The notes beneath the pieces are model-generated. The model made no database searches. It saw nothing but the letters and a program-made list of their open reading frames with translations, and had not been told where the DNA came from. Of a stretch of 64,000 nucleotides of DNA, positions 11,901 to 31,951 are shown piece by piece (position 1 is the stretch's first letter; each line of letters begins with the position of its first letter). The DNA comes from Caenorhabditis elegans (Eukaryota > Nematoda > Chromadorea > Rhabditida > Rhabditidae), in assembly GCF_000002985.6 (NCBI RefSeq), contig NC_003281.10:10788001-10852000 (forward strand), written 5' to 3'. Position numbers and translations under genes: made by a program.

Positions 11901-13098
11901 TTTATTTGTTAAAAAAAAATTATTTTGAATTTTCCACTAACCCGTCACGAAATTCATGAGAATTCCAAGAGAAAGTGCAAAAACGGCGACAGGCTTCCGT
12001 CCAACAACATCTGAAACTGCTCCAAATGAAAATGTTCCACATAAAACGCCGGCAAATTGAATTTGTGAGAACAATGACTTCAAGTATGCAGATTTTCCAC
12101 AAATCCAGTCATATTCCATTGCAGCTGACTTGAATGCCACGTTGACAAATGTTAAGTTGGATTTACATGATTCATAGACTGAACAGTCTGATGTTGGCTC
12201 CCCATTTCCTGAAATTATCAATTTTATTTGGGAAGCTTAGAAAAAATAGATTTCACGGTCAAGGCCTTGACTTGCAAGGTTTCTTTAAAATTTTATGTTT
12301 TACAGATTTGTCAAAAACAGTTTTTATCTTCAATTTTGGATACCAAATTTTGGCAATTTAATAAAAGTTAGTTCGTGTTTACAGAATATTATGTTACACA
12401 CTGGTTACACTATATTTGTCGCACAAAGATTAAAAAAAACCTGCTCGTCAGATATGGCTTTTAATTTCTAAAGAAGGATTCTCTGTCATTTTTAAAATGT
12501 AATGTACTACAATTTGGGGTGTCGGTGTTTGCAGAGATTGGTTTTCGAAGTTTCTTTTAGAAGTTTCTTTGTATTCTTATTTTCAGAAATTTGGTAATTT
12601 TCGATTCGAAAACTGAAATAATGAACATTTTCGCGTCAAATATGTTCTAGAAGTTTGTCTACTCAATGCACCATATTTGACGCGCGAATTTGAAAATTTT
12701 GTCAGTTTATTTTTATTTAGTTGCAACTAGTTGTTTGTTGTTTTCAAACAAAATCAGAAAATACCGTTTTTTTTAGTGATTTCCCGGAAAAAAATGCGCG
12801 TAATTTAAACATCGATTTTGACGTTCAAAATCTAAAAAAAAATGCAGGAATTTTTCCTCGAAAAAATGTGACGTCAGCACGCTCTTAACCATGCAAAATT
12901 AGTTGAAAAGTTTGCGAAAAACTTTCATAAGTCTGGATTTCTTTCAATAAAATTTTTATAAAAATATAAAAACAAACCGCATGTCCATTGTGGCACATAA
13001 TTCGAGAAAATCGGAAAAATCTGTTGTGAGGCGAAGAAAATGGAGAATTGCCAAGTGAGGAGAACGAGAAGGTGGAATCGATTAATATCGAACCACAT
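8906..13098 (-). CDS. Major facilitator transporter, SLC22 (organic ion transporter) type
   Basis: Exons in transcript order: 13098-12978, 12208-11942, 11890-11745, 11290-11045, 10433-10134, 9417-9253, 9198-9106 and 9010-8906 (TAG). They give 481 codons (480 residues) with all phases matching. Diagnostic motifs are the TM2-3 loop GAVSDVVGRKPVAV, the post-TM6 signature PESPTWLHNKGR, and a late ESMETACRASATGTCSLVAR block. About 12 hydrophobic segments are present, with a Cys-containing extracellular loop between TM1 and TM2. The C-terminal tail is acidic and hydrophilic. The chosen ATG (13098) follows directly after a CACTTTCAG acceptor, as for a trans-spliced start. The protein lacks the short cytoplasmic N-terminus usual in SLC22, so a further 5' exon may exist. 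Substrate is unknown. Introns contain GGCAAA satellite. Confidence 0.88.
10775..11010. repeat. GGCAAA satellite in SLC22-type gene intron
   Basis: TTGCCGGTTTGCCGATTTGCCGG-like units at about 10786-10856, with a further unit near 11000. Same family as the other GGCAAA arrays. Confidence 0.7.
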
Positions 13099-13099
13099 C

Positions 13100-16000
13100 C
13101 TGAAAGTGTTCGAAATCGGTTTTGCGAATTTCTCACTCTCTTTTTTTTTTTGATAAATTGATAGCAATTTTTGTGTTAACAGATATGAAAAGGATAGATG
13201 ATGAGAAAAATTACACTGATTTAAGTAAAGAAGAGATTGGAGTGAAAAACGAAAAAGTCCGTTTTTCTGATCTTTCTGGGGTTATTGGAGTAGGTTTTTA
13301 TATATATTCTTTGGTTTTTAATAAGGACACCGGTTTTTGAAAATGATGAGACTAATGTTAAAGAAAAAACTTCGTCTGGAAAAAAACGTTTCCGTAAATT
13401 ATAAAGGTTACCTAGTTGTTCCTCTAATTAAATTTGAATTTTTGGTACAGAATTTGATTTTAATTCTAAATTTTTAGACCAACAAATATGGGCTGGAATT
13501 TTGAAAATGGTTTCAAAACTTCAAAACTGTGAAAAAAAACGTATTTAGGAACATTTTTATACTTCAAAGTCAGTTTATTTTGGTTAAAAATATGATTTTC
13601 CGAATTTTTTTAAAGAAAAAACTCAAATTCAACTAATTTCCTAATTTTTTTACCAATACAAATTCACTATATAATTAAATATTCGGTATTTATGCAGAAA
13701 TTTCGGATTTAAATTTAGCTTATTTAATTTTTTTTTTGATACGGAATATTGTGAATAACAGGCGACATTAATATTTTAGTATTTGAATATTTTAAAAATT
13801 AGACAAATTTTATAAATTTTTTAGAAGGTATAATCGGTTATTACGGTATATTTTTGGTACTTGTGTACACATTTGTACAAACATTCATTTATTTTGAAAA
13901 TAAACATTTAATCGAATTTTTTTCTACCAATATACCAAAAAAAAGTTTTTTTAATTAAAAAAAAATACACTGAAAAATTCAAAAAACATACATAATCGAG
14001 CCAAAACAAAATGTTCTATAAATGGATTTTTACAAAAAATTCCAACTATCATATTAGTAACATTTTTGGTAAAACCAAAAATATAGAAGAGCTAATAAAT
14101 TTAAAACTCAACTTTTATTACATTAATCGGCGGTCCTACTTATCCAAAATTTTAACAAATCTAGTTGAGGAGATATAATGAGTTTTGTGACGTGGCAGGC
14201 GTGTGTATGTGTAAGGGGATTCGGTATGGCACAAAGCTTATCAAAACAGCTGTCAATTGTCAGATAATGAATCACAATCACAGAGACACGACAATGATTC
14301 TTTCCTCTCATTTAACTTTTGACCGATAAATAAACACACACAATCAACGAGAAACGTTTTCTTCGCTTTTCTCAAAAATTCAAAAATTTATGCTACAATG
14401 CTGGAACATAGAATTGAATTATTCTAGGTACTGTTTCGATTGAAAATCATTTTATGTCAATAAAATCATTAAATAAGTTTCAGAAAATTTCAAAACAATC
14501 CACTAAATTCAGAAAAAAATATGAATGTCCACGTACACAAGCTTTGTCTGAAAAAATTTTTGAGCGAGAATTATGAATTTAAAAAATTAAAAATCCCGGC
14601 TCTACACGTTGACTACACAGGTTTTTTATCGGAAAAACAAATTTTCAACAAGATTCAGTAAATAATTTTTAAAAAATTAAACAAAATTCTAAATAATTCA
14701 AATAAATTCTGGAAAAAATTAGAATCCCGGATTGTAAAGGTGGAGTACACAAAATTGAGGTGGCCTACAAAATGAAGACAAATTGGGATTTTCTAGGCCA
14801 TGGGCTTGTTAAATAAAGCTGAAAAACTTGAATTTTGGAAAAGATATAAAGAAATAAGAAATCAAGAATAACGAACTCGTGAATTTTTTTTGGAAACAAA
14901 TATATATAGAAAAAGAAAAATGAGAGATAAGGAGGGGGAGCTGTTATCAATAATTGACTGATTGGAAGAAATGGGTGCCCCCAACTGAAAAAGATGTGTT
15001 CAATGAGAGCAAAAACAACGGAAAATGATCAGGAAGAGAAAGAGAATGGGAGCGCACAAAAACAAGGAGCCGGACAAAATTCGAGCCAATTTTCGGAGGG
15101 TTACTGTAGTTTTCTAGGACGGGCACATAAATATTTTGCTAAACAATTTTTTTGCTAAACACGGACAACAAAATTTCGAGTTTCACGAAGATCTAGGCCA
15201 ACTTTCAACAAAATTAATAAGATAGAAAACTCGGCCATTTTTTTCCACGGCCACGTATACCATTTATTCTCAAAAAATTTGAAACCCCTGTCAAAGAAAA
15301 TGCGCTCTATTGAGAAGTCCACAAATTTATGTTTCGTGGCGAGAAGAGAAAACTAGGCCACCAAAAATGTTAATATATTTAGTAATTTGGGAACTAACGG
15401 GCTAAAGTAAATTTTAAAAAAATCAGTGAAGCTTGGCCACCGATATTTTATTCAGAAAAAAAATTAAAATTTTTATTTACAAAGTGCGGCCTATTGAGAA
15501 ATTCTCTAAAAAATCTGGGAAAAAATATTCAAATTTCCAGCTTATCACACTCTAACTAGGATGAATTGCTGGCCGAGTTTTTGCGTTTTCTAGGCCACGT
15601 GGCAAAAATAGAACATTATTGCACTGCACAATATTTTACTATAACCAAAAAACAAGAGAAAAAATTGTTTTAACTTTTTTTGGGAGAAGTGTACAAAGTT
15701 TAGTTTTTGTCACTTGTTCTCCTTTTCTTCCGCCGCCCATAAACATCTAATGGGGTTATTCAAGTAGTGTCGGAAAATTAAAAAGTGTAGAAAAATTACG
15801 TCACAACTGTATTTAAATACATTTTGCTACATTACTTTAATAACCCCATAAGTTTTTGCAAGTTATAGAGACAAAAAGACTGGAGGAAAACATAAAAAAT
15901 AATGATTAAAGGGACAACCGGCCAGGAAAGAAAAAACATATGAAGATGGGCAATAAAATGTGTGGTGATAAGCGTTGAATAGGCTCTCCAAATAAACTAA

Positions 16001-16333
16001 AAACTAGGCGTTAGGGTGCTTATTTATTAGTTTGGATTTTTAAGGGGGATGCTCTTTTTGCAAGTTTGCAGGTCTTTCAAAAAATCGCAAAAACCTCACT
16101 GTTTTTAATATATTTTGTAGTATTTTGTTGTTTCTACTAATTTTCATATCGAAATTTCTAATAATCCAACTGAATACATATTTTAATACATATTTTAAAA
16201 TGTTTTTTTAGGAAAAAAATAGTTGAAAACAATGGGTAAAATTTTCAAAAAGTACGAAAAATTCTTTGAAAACGGGCTAAAATTTTGCCGTCCAATTCCT
16301 AACGAGACCCAGCGTTTAGGGGTGGTGCAACCT
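13100..16333. other. Intergenic 3.2 kb; no gene seen
   Basis: AT-rich, with many degenerate GGCC/CTAGGCCA-containing stretches at 15.1-15.6 kb. It holds the probable promoter of the minus-strand transporter. A short plus-strand open segment (13184-13288) is treated in the findings. A more complex, less AT-rich patch at about 14150-14340 could be regulatory, but I cannot assign it. Confidence 0.5.
15751..15848. mobile_element. 98-bp MITE with TAA target duplication
   Basis: Inverted ends TGGGGTTATTCAAGTA and TACTTTAATAACCCCA are flanked by TAA on each side (15748-15750 and 15849-15851). The centre is itself palindromic (TGTATTTAAATACA). A 3-bp TAA/TTA duplication is typical of PIF/Harbinger-derived MITEs; that class call is inference. 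Confidence 0.65.
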
Positions 16334-16703
16334 TATTACGGGAGCATAATATTCTGAGAATGCGTATTGGGCAACATATTTGACGAGCAAAATAAATTAT
16401 AACTATATCTCGTAGCGAAAACTACAGTAATTCTTTAAATGACTACTGTAGTGTCGATTTACGGGGTCAATTTTTGAAATTAATTGCATAAATCATTTGT
16501 TCATCTATAGAATATTAAAGTTAAGCAAAAAAAAAGAAAAAAGTTATACGACGAAACGAAGAAATTCATTTTAAAAATCAAGCCCGTAAATCGAGCTACA
16601 GTAGTCATCTAAAGAATTACTGTAGTTTTCGCTACGAGATATTTTGCGCGTCAAATATGTTGTGCAATACGCATTATTAGAATTTTGTGTTCTAATGTAA
16701 TAT
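16334..16703. repeat. Palindromic repeat family A, copy 1
   Basis: Long imperfect inverted repeat. The left arm contains GCAACATATTTGACG, TATCTCGTAGCGAAAACTAC and AGTAATTCTTTAAATGACTA. The right arm carries the reverse complement of these blocks in reverse order. The outer ends read TTATTACGGGAGCAT. Copies 2 and 3 are at 18380-18683 and 51215-51543. Confidence 0.85.
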
Positions 16704-17314
16704 ATTCAGATCGAAAGAGACAAATTTATTTCAAATTCTGCAAGTACTCTTTTAAAAATTCGAAAATCATCACTGTAAAAATGTGTGGAGCGAAGTTTTT
16801 TATTTTTTGATGGGAATTACACACACACAAACCGCCACCGGCAAACATAAGTCAATCGGATTAAACAGATTTAAATTGTAAATGGTAGAATTTCAAACGA
16901 AAAAATTGCCGGAAACCTAAAAAAAAAATTCCAGAACATGGGGGGAAACTTTGGTCTCATAATCAGCAAGAAAAGTGATAAGGGATCACTTTCTTTAATG
17001 GGACGCCGCCGCCGGCCAGTGGAAAAGGTTAAAAATGCAATGTGACAAAAAAATGATGCTGATTTTTCATTTTTATGGTATGTTTATTACAGACTTTGTA
17101 ACTCTGAAAAAGGGCGTTACATATAGATATTTTGATTTCTTTCTTTGCTGGAAAATAAAATTAAAAGTAAGGTCTCGGCGCGCGAATTGTATTTTTTTCT
17201 TTTGCCTTTCAATGTGGAATAGTTTTTGCTTCAAAAAATTCAAAAAAAAACGTCTGAAATTCAAAAAGAATCATTAAAAAAACGATAAAATCGATAAAAT
17301 CCTTCCAAAAAAGA
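16704..17314. other. Intergenic, upstream of klp-7; no gene seen
   Basis: AT-rich with one GC-rich patch (about 17000-17020, GCCGCCGCCGGCC). No coding frame with splice support. Confidence 0.5.
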
Positions 17315-17530
17315 ACTACCAATCAGCGATTCGTTACGCCCAAATCTCAACCAATCAGACGGAATGGGCGGAGTTAAAGAATGCTGATTGGGTGGAAAGT
17401 AGGCGGAGTGAATCGCTGATTGGTCTTGCAGTTCTCATTTTATCTGGAGGGAATTCTCAAATGAGAACTGCGACCAATCAGCGACTTCGAACTCCGTACA
17501 CTCCATCGTTGATTGGTCGCATTTCTCCGT
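17315..17530. repeat. Nested ACCAATCAGCG palindromes
   Basis: ACCAATCAGCGATTC (17319-17333) is inverted as GAATCGCTGATTGGT about 80 bp on. Directly after, TTGCAGTTCTCATTT is inverted as AAATGAGAACTGCGACC. Similar ATTGG/GGCGGAG blocks recur at 54955-55015 and 57215-57345. Probably decayed foldback elements; the CCAAT boxes could also bind NF-Y. Confidence 0.6.
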
Positions 17531-17836
17531 GTTTTTTAATTGAATTTTTCTTGTTTTTTTGTGGATTTTTTAAGCCAAAATGGATAAAAAATAAAAAGAA
17601 AAAAGAAAAACCCAAAAAAAAAGTATTTTTTTTAATTGATAAAAATATATAAAAGCTGATTTTTTCAAAAATTCAAAAGTCCTGGAAAATCATATGGAGT
17701 CATTCTTTTTTATTTCCCACTCCATCGTTGATTGGTCGCATTTCTCCGTGTTTTTTAATTGAATTTTTCTTGTTTTTTGTTGTGGATTTTTTAAGCCAAA
17801 ATGGATAAAAAATAAAAAGAAAAAAGAAAAAACCCG
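17499..17836. repeat. Direct duplication of ~115 bp
   Basis: A block starting CACTCCATCGTTGATTGGTC and ending in an AAAAAGAAAAAAGAAAAA tract occurs at about 17499-17610 and again at 17718-17836. The copies are nearly identical and are separated by about 105 bp of unique AT-rich sequence. Confidence 0.85.
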
Positions 17837-17929
17837 TGGCATCATAAATTTCGCATTGTCACGTGGCATTGTTTATTTTCCGTTCGGACAAAAAATAATG
17901 AAAAAAATATTATTTCCAATTCGATCCCG

Positions 17930-22750
<4,821 letters not shown>

Positions 22751-23052
22751 TTGCTGATTCCCGCGACGATATGCTACCCACTTCATGTACCATGATTATT
22801 ACTCCCCGCCCCCCTCATTATTCACCATTTTCTATTTATTTTTATCGCATTCCTCCAATATTTTACCGTATTTATTTCATTTAGGGTATGTGAAAATTAT
22901 TTGACCCTCCCCTTCCATCTTTTTCCCCTCTCGTTGTGAATATTTTACGGGTCCCCATTTTTTCTCGGTTCCGTTTTAAATGAACCATTTTATTCGTTTA
23001 ATCAGTGTTCAATTTGAAGGTGGCTGTTCCGGAATTCATGCACAATTAAGTC
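22751..23052 (+). other. klp-7 3' untranslated/3' flank
   Basis: T- and C-rich sequence after the klp-7 stop. No gene. No clear AATAAA is seen before the hairpin element that starts 310 bp after the stop. Confidence 0.6.
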
Positions 23053-23457
23053 GTTCTCTTGAGGCCCCACGAAAAGGGGAGCAGAACGAAAAGGGGATCT
23101 GCAAAAAGGAGATCTGCGAAAAGGGGAGATACGAAAAGGGGAGATACGAAAAAGGGGAGATACGAAAAGGAGATCTGGCACTGTGCCAAACGCTATTTTT
23201 CTCGAAGAAAACAATACAACGATGCTCCGATGTTACGCGTCGCGTGTTGTTAAGCGTATCTTCTAGAAGAAAATTTCAAAAATCAACGTGCGTTGCGTGA
23301 GAAAAATTGCGTTTTGTGCGTTTGGCACAGTGCCAGCTCCCCTTTTCGTATCTCCCCTTTTCATATCTCCCCTTTTCGCAGATCCCCTTTTTGCAGATCC
23401 CCTTTTTGCAGATCCCCTTTTCGTTCTGCTCCCCGTTTCGTGGGGCCTCGTTCTCTT
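23053..23457. mobile_element. 389-bp hairpin MITE with 8-bp target duplication
   Basis: The element spans 23061-23449 between direct repeats GTTCTCTT (23053-23060 and 23450-23457). Ends are exact inverses, GAGGCCCCACG / CGTGGGGCCTC. Each ~130-bp arm is built from 14-16 bp units of AAAAGGGGAGATACG and AAAAGGGGATCTGC type, capped by GGCACTGTGCCAAACGC and its inverse. A unique ~125-bp loop joins the arms. No coding capacity. The 8-bp duplication fits a hAT-type origin (inference). Confidence 0.85.
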
Positions 23458-23570
23458 CAAAAAATCGTTGTGATACCCAGCATGCTCCTTTAAACTTGCG
23501 TGGGATCCTGGTTTGTTCTGAGTTGATGTTAGGCTGTAATTGCTCGTTCTATAATAACGAGACGTGGTAG

Positions 23571-23865
23571 TCGGTCTCGACACGACACATTTTAATTAAA
23601 TGCAAACGTGTGCGCGCCTTTAAAGATTACTGTAATTCAAAATGTTCGTTACTGTAGAATTGTCATCGATTTTTCATGTGTTTTTCACAATTTGTTAAAA
23701 ATTCTGTGTTTTTAATAGTTTTATTTAACTTTTTTCAATAAATAAATATATTTTTGTCGAAAAACGATGAAAAATCAATGAAAATCCCGCACCAACAAAA
23801 TTTTGGAACTACAGTACTCTACTCTTTAAAGGCGCACACCGTATCGCATTTAACAAAAACATTCT
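23571..23865. repeat. Palindromic repeat family B, copy 2
   Basis: Left arm TCGGTCTCGACACGACAC with GCGCGCCTTTAAAGATTACT; right arm ACAGTACTCTACTCTTTAAA with GGCGCACACCGTATCGCATT. The right outer GTCTCGA end is missing. Lies between the convergent 3' ends of klp-7 and sca-1. Confidence 0.8.
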
Positions 23866-24322
23866 AATTGTATTTTATATTTTTCATAAAAAGAAAAGCT
23901 ATAATAGTTTTGAAACTTTTTTATTTCCATCGATGGCGCACACGACACTGGAGGACAAACCAAAAATTACAATTAATATCGATTTTTAATGAGAAATGGG
24001 AGAGACAACGTACACGAATTTAGCAGAAGTTTTCTTTTTTTTTAATAGAAGAAACCTAAAGGAAATGTAATAATATTTCTAACAAATTTGTCTGATCACC
24101 GTCAACAAGAGGATATAGAAGAAAAAACAAAGAATGATGAGTTGAGCAAAGAAAAAAGATCCTAAAGATCTCTAAAAGAGATCCTTTCGATTTCGGGTCT
24201 CGAAACGAAAACGATCGCACTACAAAAGAAAAAAAATTGGAAAACTTAGAAAATATGAAAGAGTCTGAAAAATGAGATGGGCGGCGGCTGGGCTCACTCT
24301 GATTGAGGGAGCACTGTCATTT
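23866..24322. other. sca-1 3' flank; no gene seen
   Basis: AT-rich 3' untranslated/flanking sequence for the short sca-1 transcript (minus strand). Nothing else is recognised. Confidence 0.55.
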
Positions 24323-24354
24323 TTAGTCGCGTTTATCCTTGATTGGAGCTTCAA
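24323..24354 (-). CDS. sca-1: sca-1 alternative last exon (short, SERCA2a-like isoform)
   Basis: The last long exon contains an internal donor GTAAGC after codon NYID (exon edge 25148). Downstream, a GATTTTCAG acceptor opens 32 nt, completing one codon and adding VEAPIKDKRD before TAA. Phase matches exactly. The product is 1004 residues, with a short hydrophilic tail where vertebrate SERCA2a also ends. The intron is 793 bp and removes the rest of the long exon. Confidence 0.85.
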
Positions 24355-24950
24355 CTGAAAATCACCAAAATTATTTCTTTTTCCAGGGAAATTTAGTTTC
24401 AAATCCTGCATTGCCATGGACGAGATCGACAGTCGACAAAATTGCACACCATTCGGTAAAGAAAAGAGGCACTCCCTGAACAGACACATTGGTTAGGTTA
24501 GAGAAAAAACAGAAGGAAGTAAGGTTTTTTAAAGGATCACTTTTATTTGTGAGCTCCTAATAGATTCACACGCAACAAAAATTAATTTAAAAAAAGGATA
24601 ATAATAAATTATTATGAAAAAAGGGGAGAACAATGGGGATGTGGAGAGCGAGAGACGTAGAACTTTCAGTGGACAAGAAGGAAGGGAAACACAAAAAATT
24701 AGCAAAAAAAACATATATATTTGTAGGGAAATTGTGGCGATTTGGACAAAATACAATGAGCAACGAGGAAGAAATCCTAAAAGTAGGGAGAGGGGGGTTT
24801 ACACGAAGGATTATGGATCAGTTAACACACTGCAGAGAGAAAAAGGGAAAAAGGCCCAAAATGATTAGAACAAGAAAGAGAGAGAAAATAAAGAGAAATC
24901 ATCACAAGTTGTTTGAGAGGCGGTTGGTTTGGGGGTTAGAAGAACTTCAA

Positions 24951-28810
<3,860 letters not shown>

Positions 28811-29469
28811 GTTGACGGCTGTAACCCAAGTAGTTTGGTTTTATCTGAAAATTGAAAATTGAAAAAAATAAATAAAGTAAGAAATGCTAGTTTGATGATG
28901 AAAAGGAATAAGAATGAATGAAGAAGTGATAAGCGAGAGCAGGAGAGAAGAAGAAGAAGAAGATGAGGCCGCCGGTGGCAGGAGCCCGAGCACACAGCCA
29001 ACACTGAGCTGTGCTGGCAGAGAGAGAGGACCCGGTGTAAAGTAAAATAAAAACATCTCTTTACGACAACGGGAAATATCAGGTTCGGCAGGGAGTAACA
29101 GGCGGAGAAACTCGAGAGATGAGGTGGCATCCGAGGAGAAATCAGACGATCTTCCCTGATATCTCTCGGCGGCTTCCCAGGCGGCGCCATCTCCCGACGA
29201 CATCGCGCGCCGGGATCCTGTGTGCTCCATTCTCTGGAGCTTCTCGGCTCAAAAGATGAATAGAGAGAGAGAGACAACGGAACGAAATCAAGCAGGGATA
29301 ACACATAAAATCTCGACATTGTGTGTGTGTGTGTGTGTGATATGGCACACACTGGCGGTGGTGGTGACCTTTAGTCAATCCAGTGTAATAAAAAATAAAA
29401 TGAAAAACGGGGAGAAAAGATATCATGGTCCCAGTTCCAGCGAATTTTAATTCTAGACTGTCATTTTTG

Positions 29470-29960
29470 GAGAGAAAAGCGACGAAAATTGCGAAACTAT
29501 AGGGATGTCTCGATTTTTTGTTCAAAATGATGACAAAAAACTAATTTAGATTCGGTTTTCCGGAAATGTGAGACTAGGCGAACTTTTTTCGTGATAAATC
29601 CTGGCCACTGTGACTGAAATCGTGGCGAGACCCTCAATATTTCGGGAAATTACCATATATTTCGTGTATTTTTGAAAAGAAAATTGCGAAACAACAGGAT
29701 TTTCACGATTTCTTGTTGAAAATGATGACAAAAACCCATTTTAGGTCCAATTATGCGGAAATTAAACACTAGAATTTGAAATTTTATAAACTTTTAAACC
29801 AAATGAACCACTAAGACCGAGATCGTGGCGAGACCCACAAATTTCGTGTATTTTTGGCAAGAAAATTGCGAAATTACTGTAATTTCTCGATTTTCTATTA
29901 AAAATGATGAGAAAAATCTATTTTAGATTCTAAAAGACATGTAAAAGGCGGAGTTTGATG
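29470..29960. repeat. Three degenerate tandem copies, ~190 bp period
   Basis: Each unit has AAAATTGCGAAA, then CGATTT, AAAATGATGA and TTTTAGATTC, followed (first two copies) by ATCGTGGCGAGACCC. Starts lie near 29473, 29678 and 29866; the third is partial. The ATCGTGGCGAGACCC box also occurs in degenerate form at 2686, 11620 and 32987. Confidence 0.7.
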
Positions 29961-31732
29961 CGAAAATCTATCTCTCTCTCCCCTCCAAACCGTAAAGAAC
30001 ATTAATATCTTTCCCATCAATCTCGGATAAAACTTCATTATTTGGCCAACTTTTTTTCATTTCTGTTTGTAAATTCTCTCATCTTTTGCTCGGACACACA
30101 CACTTTGGCAGACAGAGCGCAGCAAAAAATTGAATCGAGAAGGAAAAAATCCGTTGATCTCATATTTTGAGAAACAAGCGAGGGGTGGGAATTTTTTTTT
30201 GAATCAATTTCAACGAGACACACTCTTTCTGAATAACCAGTTTTCTTTATCAACTTTTTTTTTGATGAGAAATAGAAAATGTATGTCTGACCTAGACTTT
30301 TAGAACAAGAACTAGAACTCTCTGGCCTAAAATTTTAAAAAAATTTCCAGATAAAATCTAAATGGACGGAAAACAAGAAGGTAGAAACGTCAGGAGTGGT
30401 GTACCATTTAAAAAAAATCAATACACCAAGGGGAATAATGAGGAGTGAGTGGGGACGAAAGAGCGGGAGACTACGAACAACGATGACGTGTAGTAATACC
30501 ACCGAAAGTGAGTGTGGTGTGTAGTTGCGCGTCGAATGTGGTGCATTCACGACCGCGGCATACAAGGAATCGTCGAGAACACACGAAGATGATTGTGTGC
30601 TGCTGGAGGCGGAGGTGGTGTGGAGACAACCGACCCACAAAACTGCATCACTTTTTTTTTGTGACCTACATAAATATAAAGTAAAGAAACCAAATTTTTT
30701 TTGTTACTGGGTGAAAGAGACGACGCTCTTGATAAGGCAATTCACCGTCTCAGACGTGATGTTTTTTTTTCCTGTTGGGTCAAGTGAGAGGAAGCACGGT
30801 GTGAAGAGCCGAGTGCAAATAGACAGCGGATCACTATTATCACAACAACTAATTTTACGCGGGGAGGAAAAGATAAATAGTGTTCTTTTTTCGTGTTTTT
30901 CCTTTAAAAACAAACTTCTAATTTGAGCTTTTACTCATTTCTGAAGACTTTTATTCTAAATCGGCAAATTCTTTTAATTGAGAATTTTCAAAAAAGCTTC
31001 TCGTAATTACATCTTAAGATAAATATTAAATTTAAAACAAGAATTTTTCTAGTACCCATGAATTAAGCTAGTTTTTCTAGAGTTCTTGAAAAAACTTTTG
31101 CCTATTTAGTAATTAAAAAAAATTGAAACTAATTTTTATTTTTTAAAATTTAAACTTCAAAACTAGCGGCGAATGCTGTCTAAAAAGTGTCGGCTTAAAA
31201 GGAAGACTTACTACGGATGTTTTTTCGGCTCCGTTCTCTTTTTCCTAACATCGTCAGCCTCTTCCTTTTACAAATCGGGAAAAAAAGCTAAAAACCCACA
31301 CCTTCATCAAGGAATATGGGAGTCTATGAATCGATTAATGTGTGAGAGAGTGAAGAGAGTGCATAAAGAAGAAAGAATGGCTCATGCGACGTTCGATAAG
31401 GTCCCCCTCCTCGTCTCCCTAGTAATATATTGAGAGCAGCTGCCCCACACGGGGCTCCAAAATGAGCACACATTTGGAGTTTGTCTTCAATATCGATCGA
31501 TAATAATCCGCCCTTGTCATGTACTGTTAGGGCGAGTGCCAATGAAACACTTTATCATGTCGAAGAACTCTGAGTGTGTGTAATCAAATTATCAATAAAA
31601 ATGCTAGGCTTTTTGGCGGAAAGAGAGAAGTCAAAGAAGGAAATGCTCGCGCCGACTTCAAAAGTTTCTCTTTGAAGAAAGCACCGAATTTTGCAAGGAA
31701 AAGCAGTATTTTTTTGCTCTGCAGCCGGACGA

Positions 31733-31743
31733 GGGGGGGGGGG
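31733..31743. repeat. G11 homopolymer
   Basis: Eleven consecutive G on the plus strand. Confidence 0.95.
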
Positions 31744-31951
31744 ATAAAAACAAGTTCGATCTGTCTGAACTCTCTCTCGTTCCCGCGCTTTCTCTCGCGT
31801 TTTGAATAGAATGCATGAGATAGTGTGACGAATACTTGGAGACGCAGAGACAATGAGAGCATCTGTCCAGACGGAGGTCGTGGCGTGATTGAATGAGCTC
31901 GTCGCTCGAGGGCACGAAGACAAGTTGGCACAGATAACGGGCGGGGCTTAC

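Larger units (their letters stand above)
28844..31951 (-). other. Probable first intron of sca-1 (5' untranslated); no gene seen
   Basis: Between a candidate donor at 31951 and the acceptor at 28845-28847. Contains GA-rich/CT-rich stretches, a GT dinucleotide run (29321-29339) and a three-copy tandem repeat. No coding frame here has family resemblance. Confidence 0.4.

Noticed and set aside
22980..23583. Several Lys/Gly- or Pro/Phe-rich frames in the klp-7 3' region
   Set aside because: They read the 14-16 bp repeat units of the hairpin element in different frames.
30525..30926. 133-codon plus-strand frame
   Set aside because: No family motif, no splice context, and it overlaps poly-T runs; likely chance.
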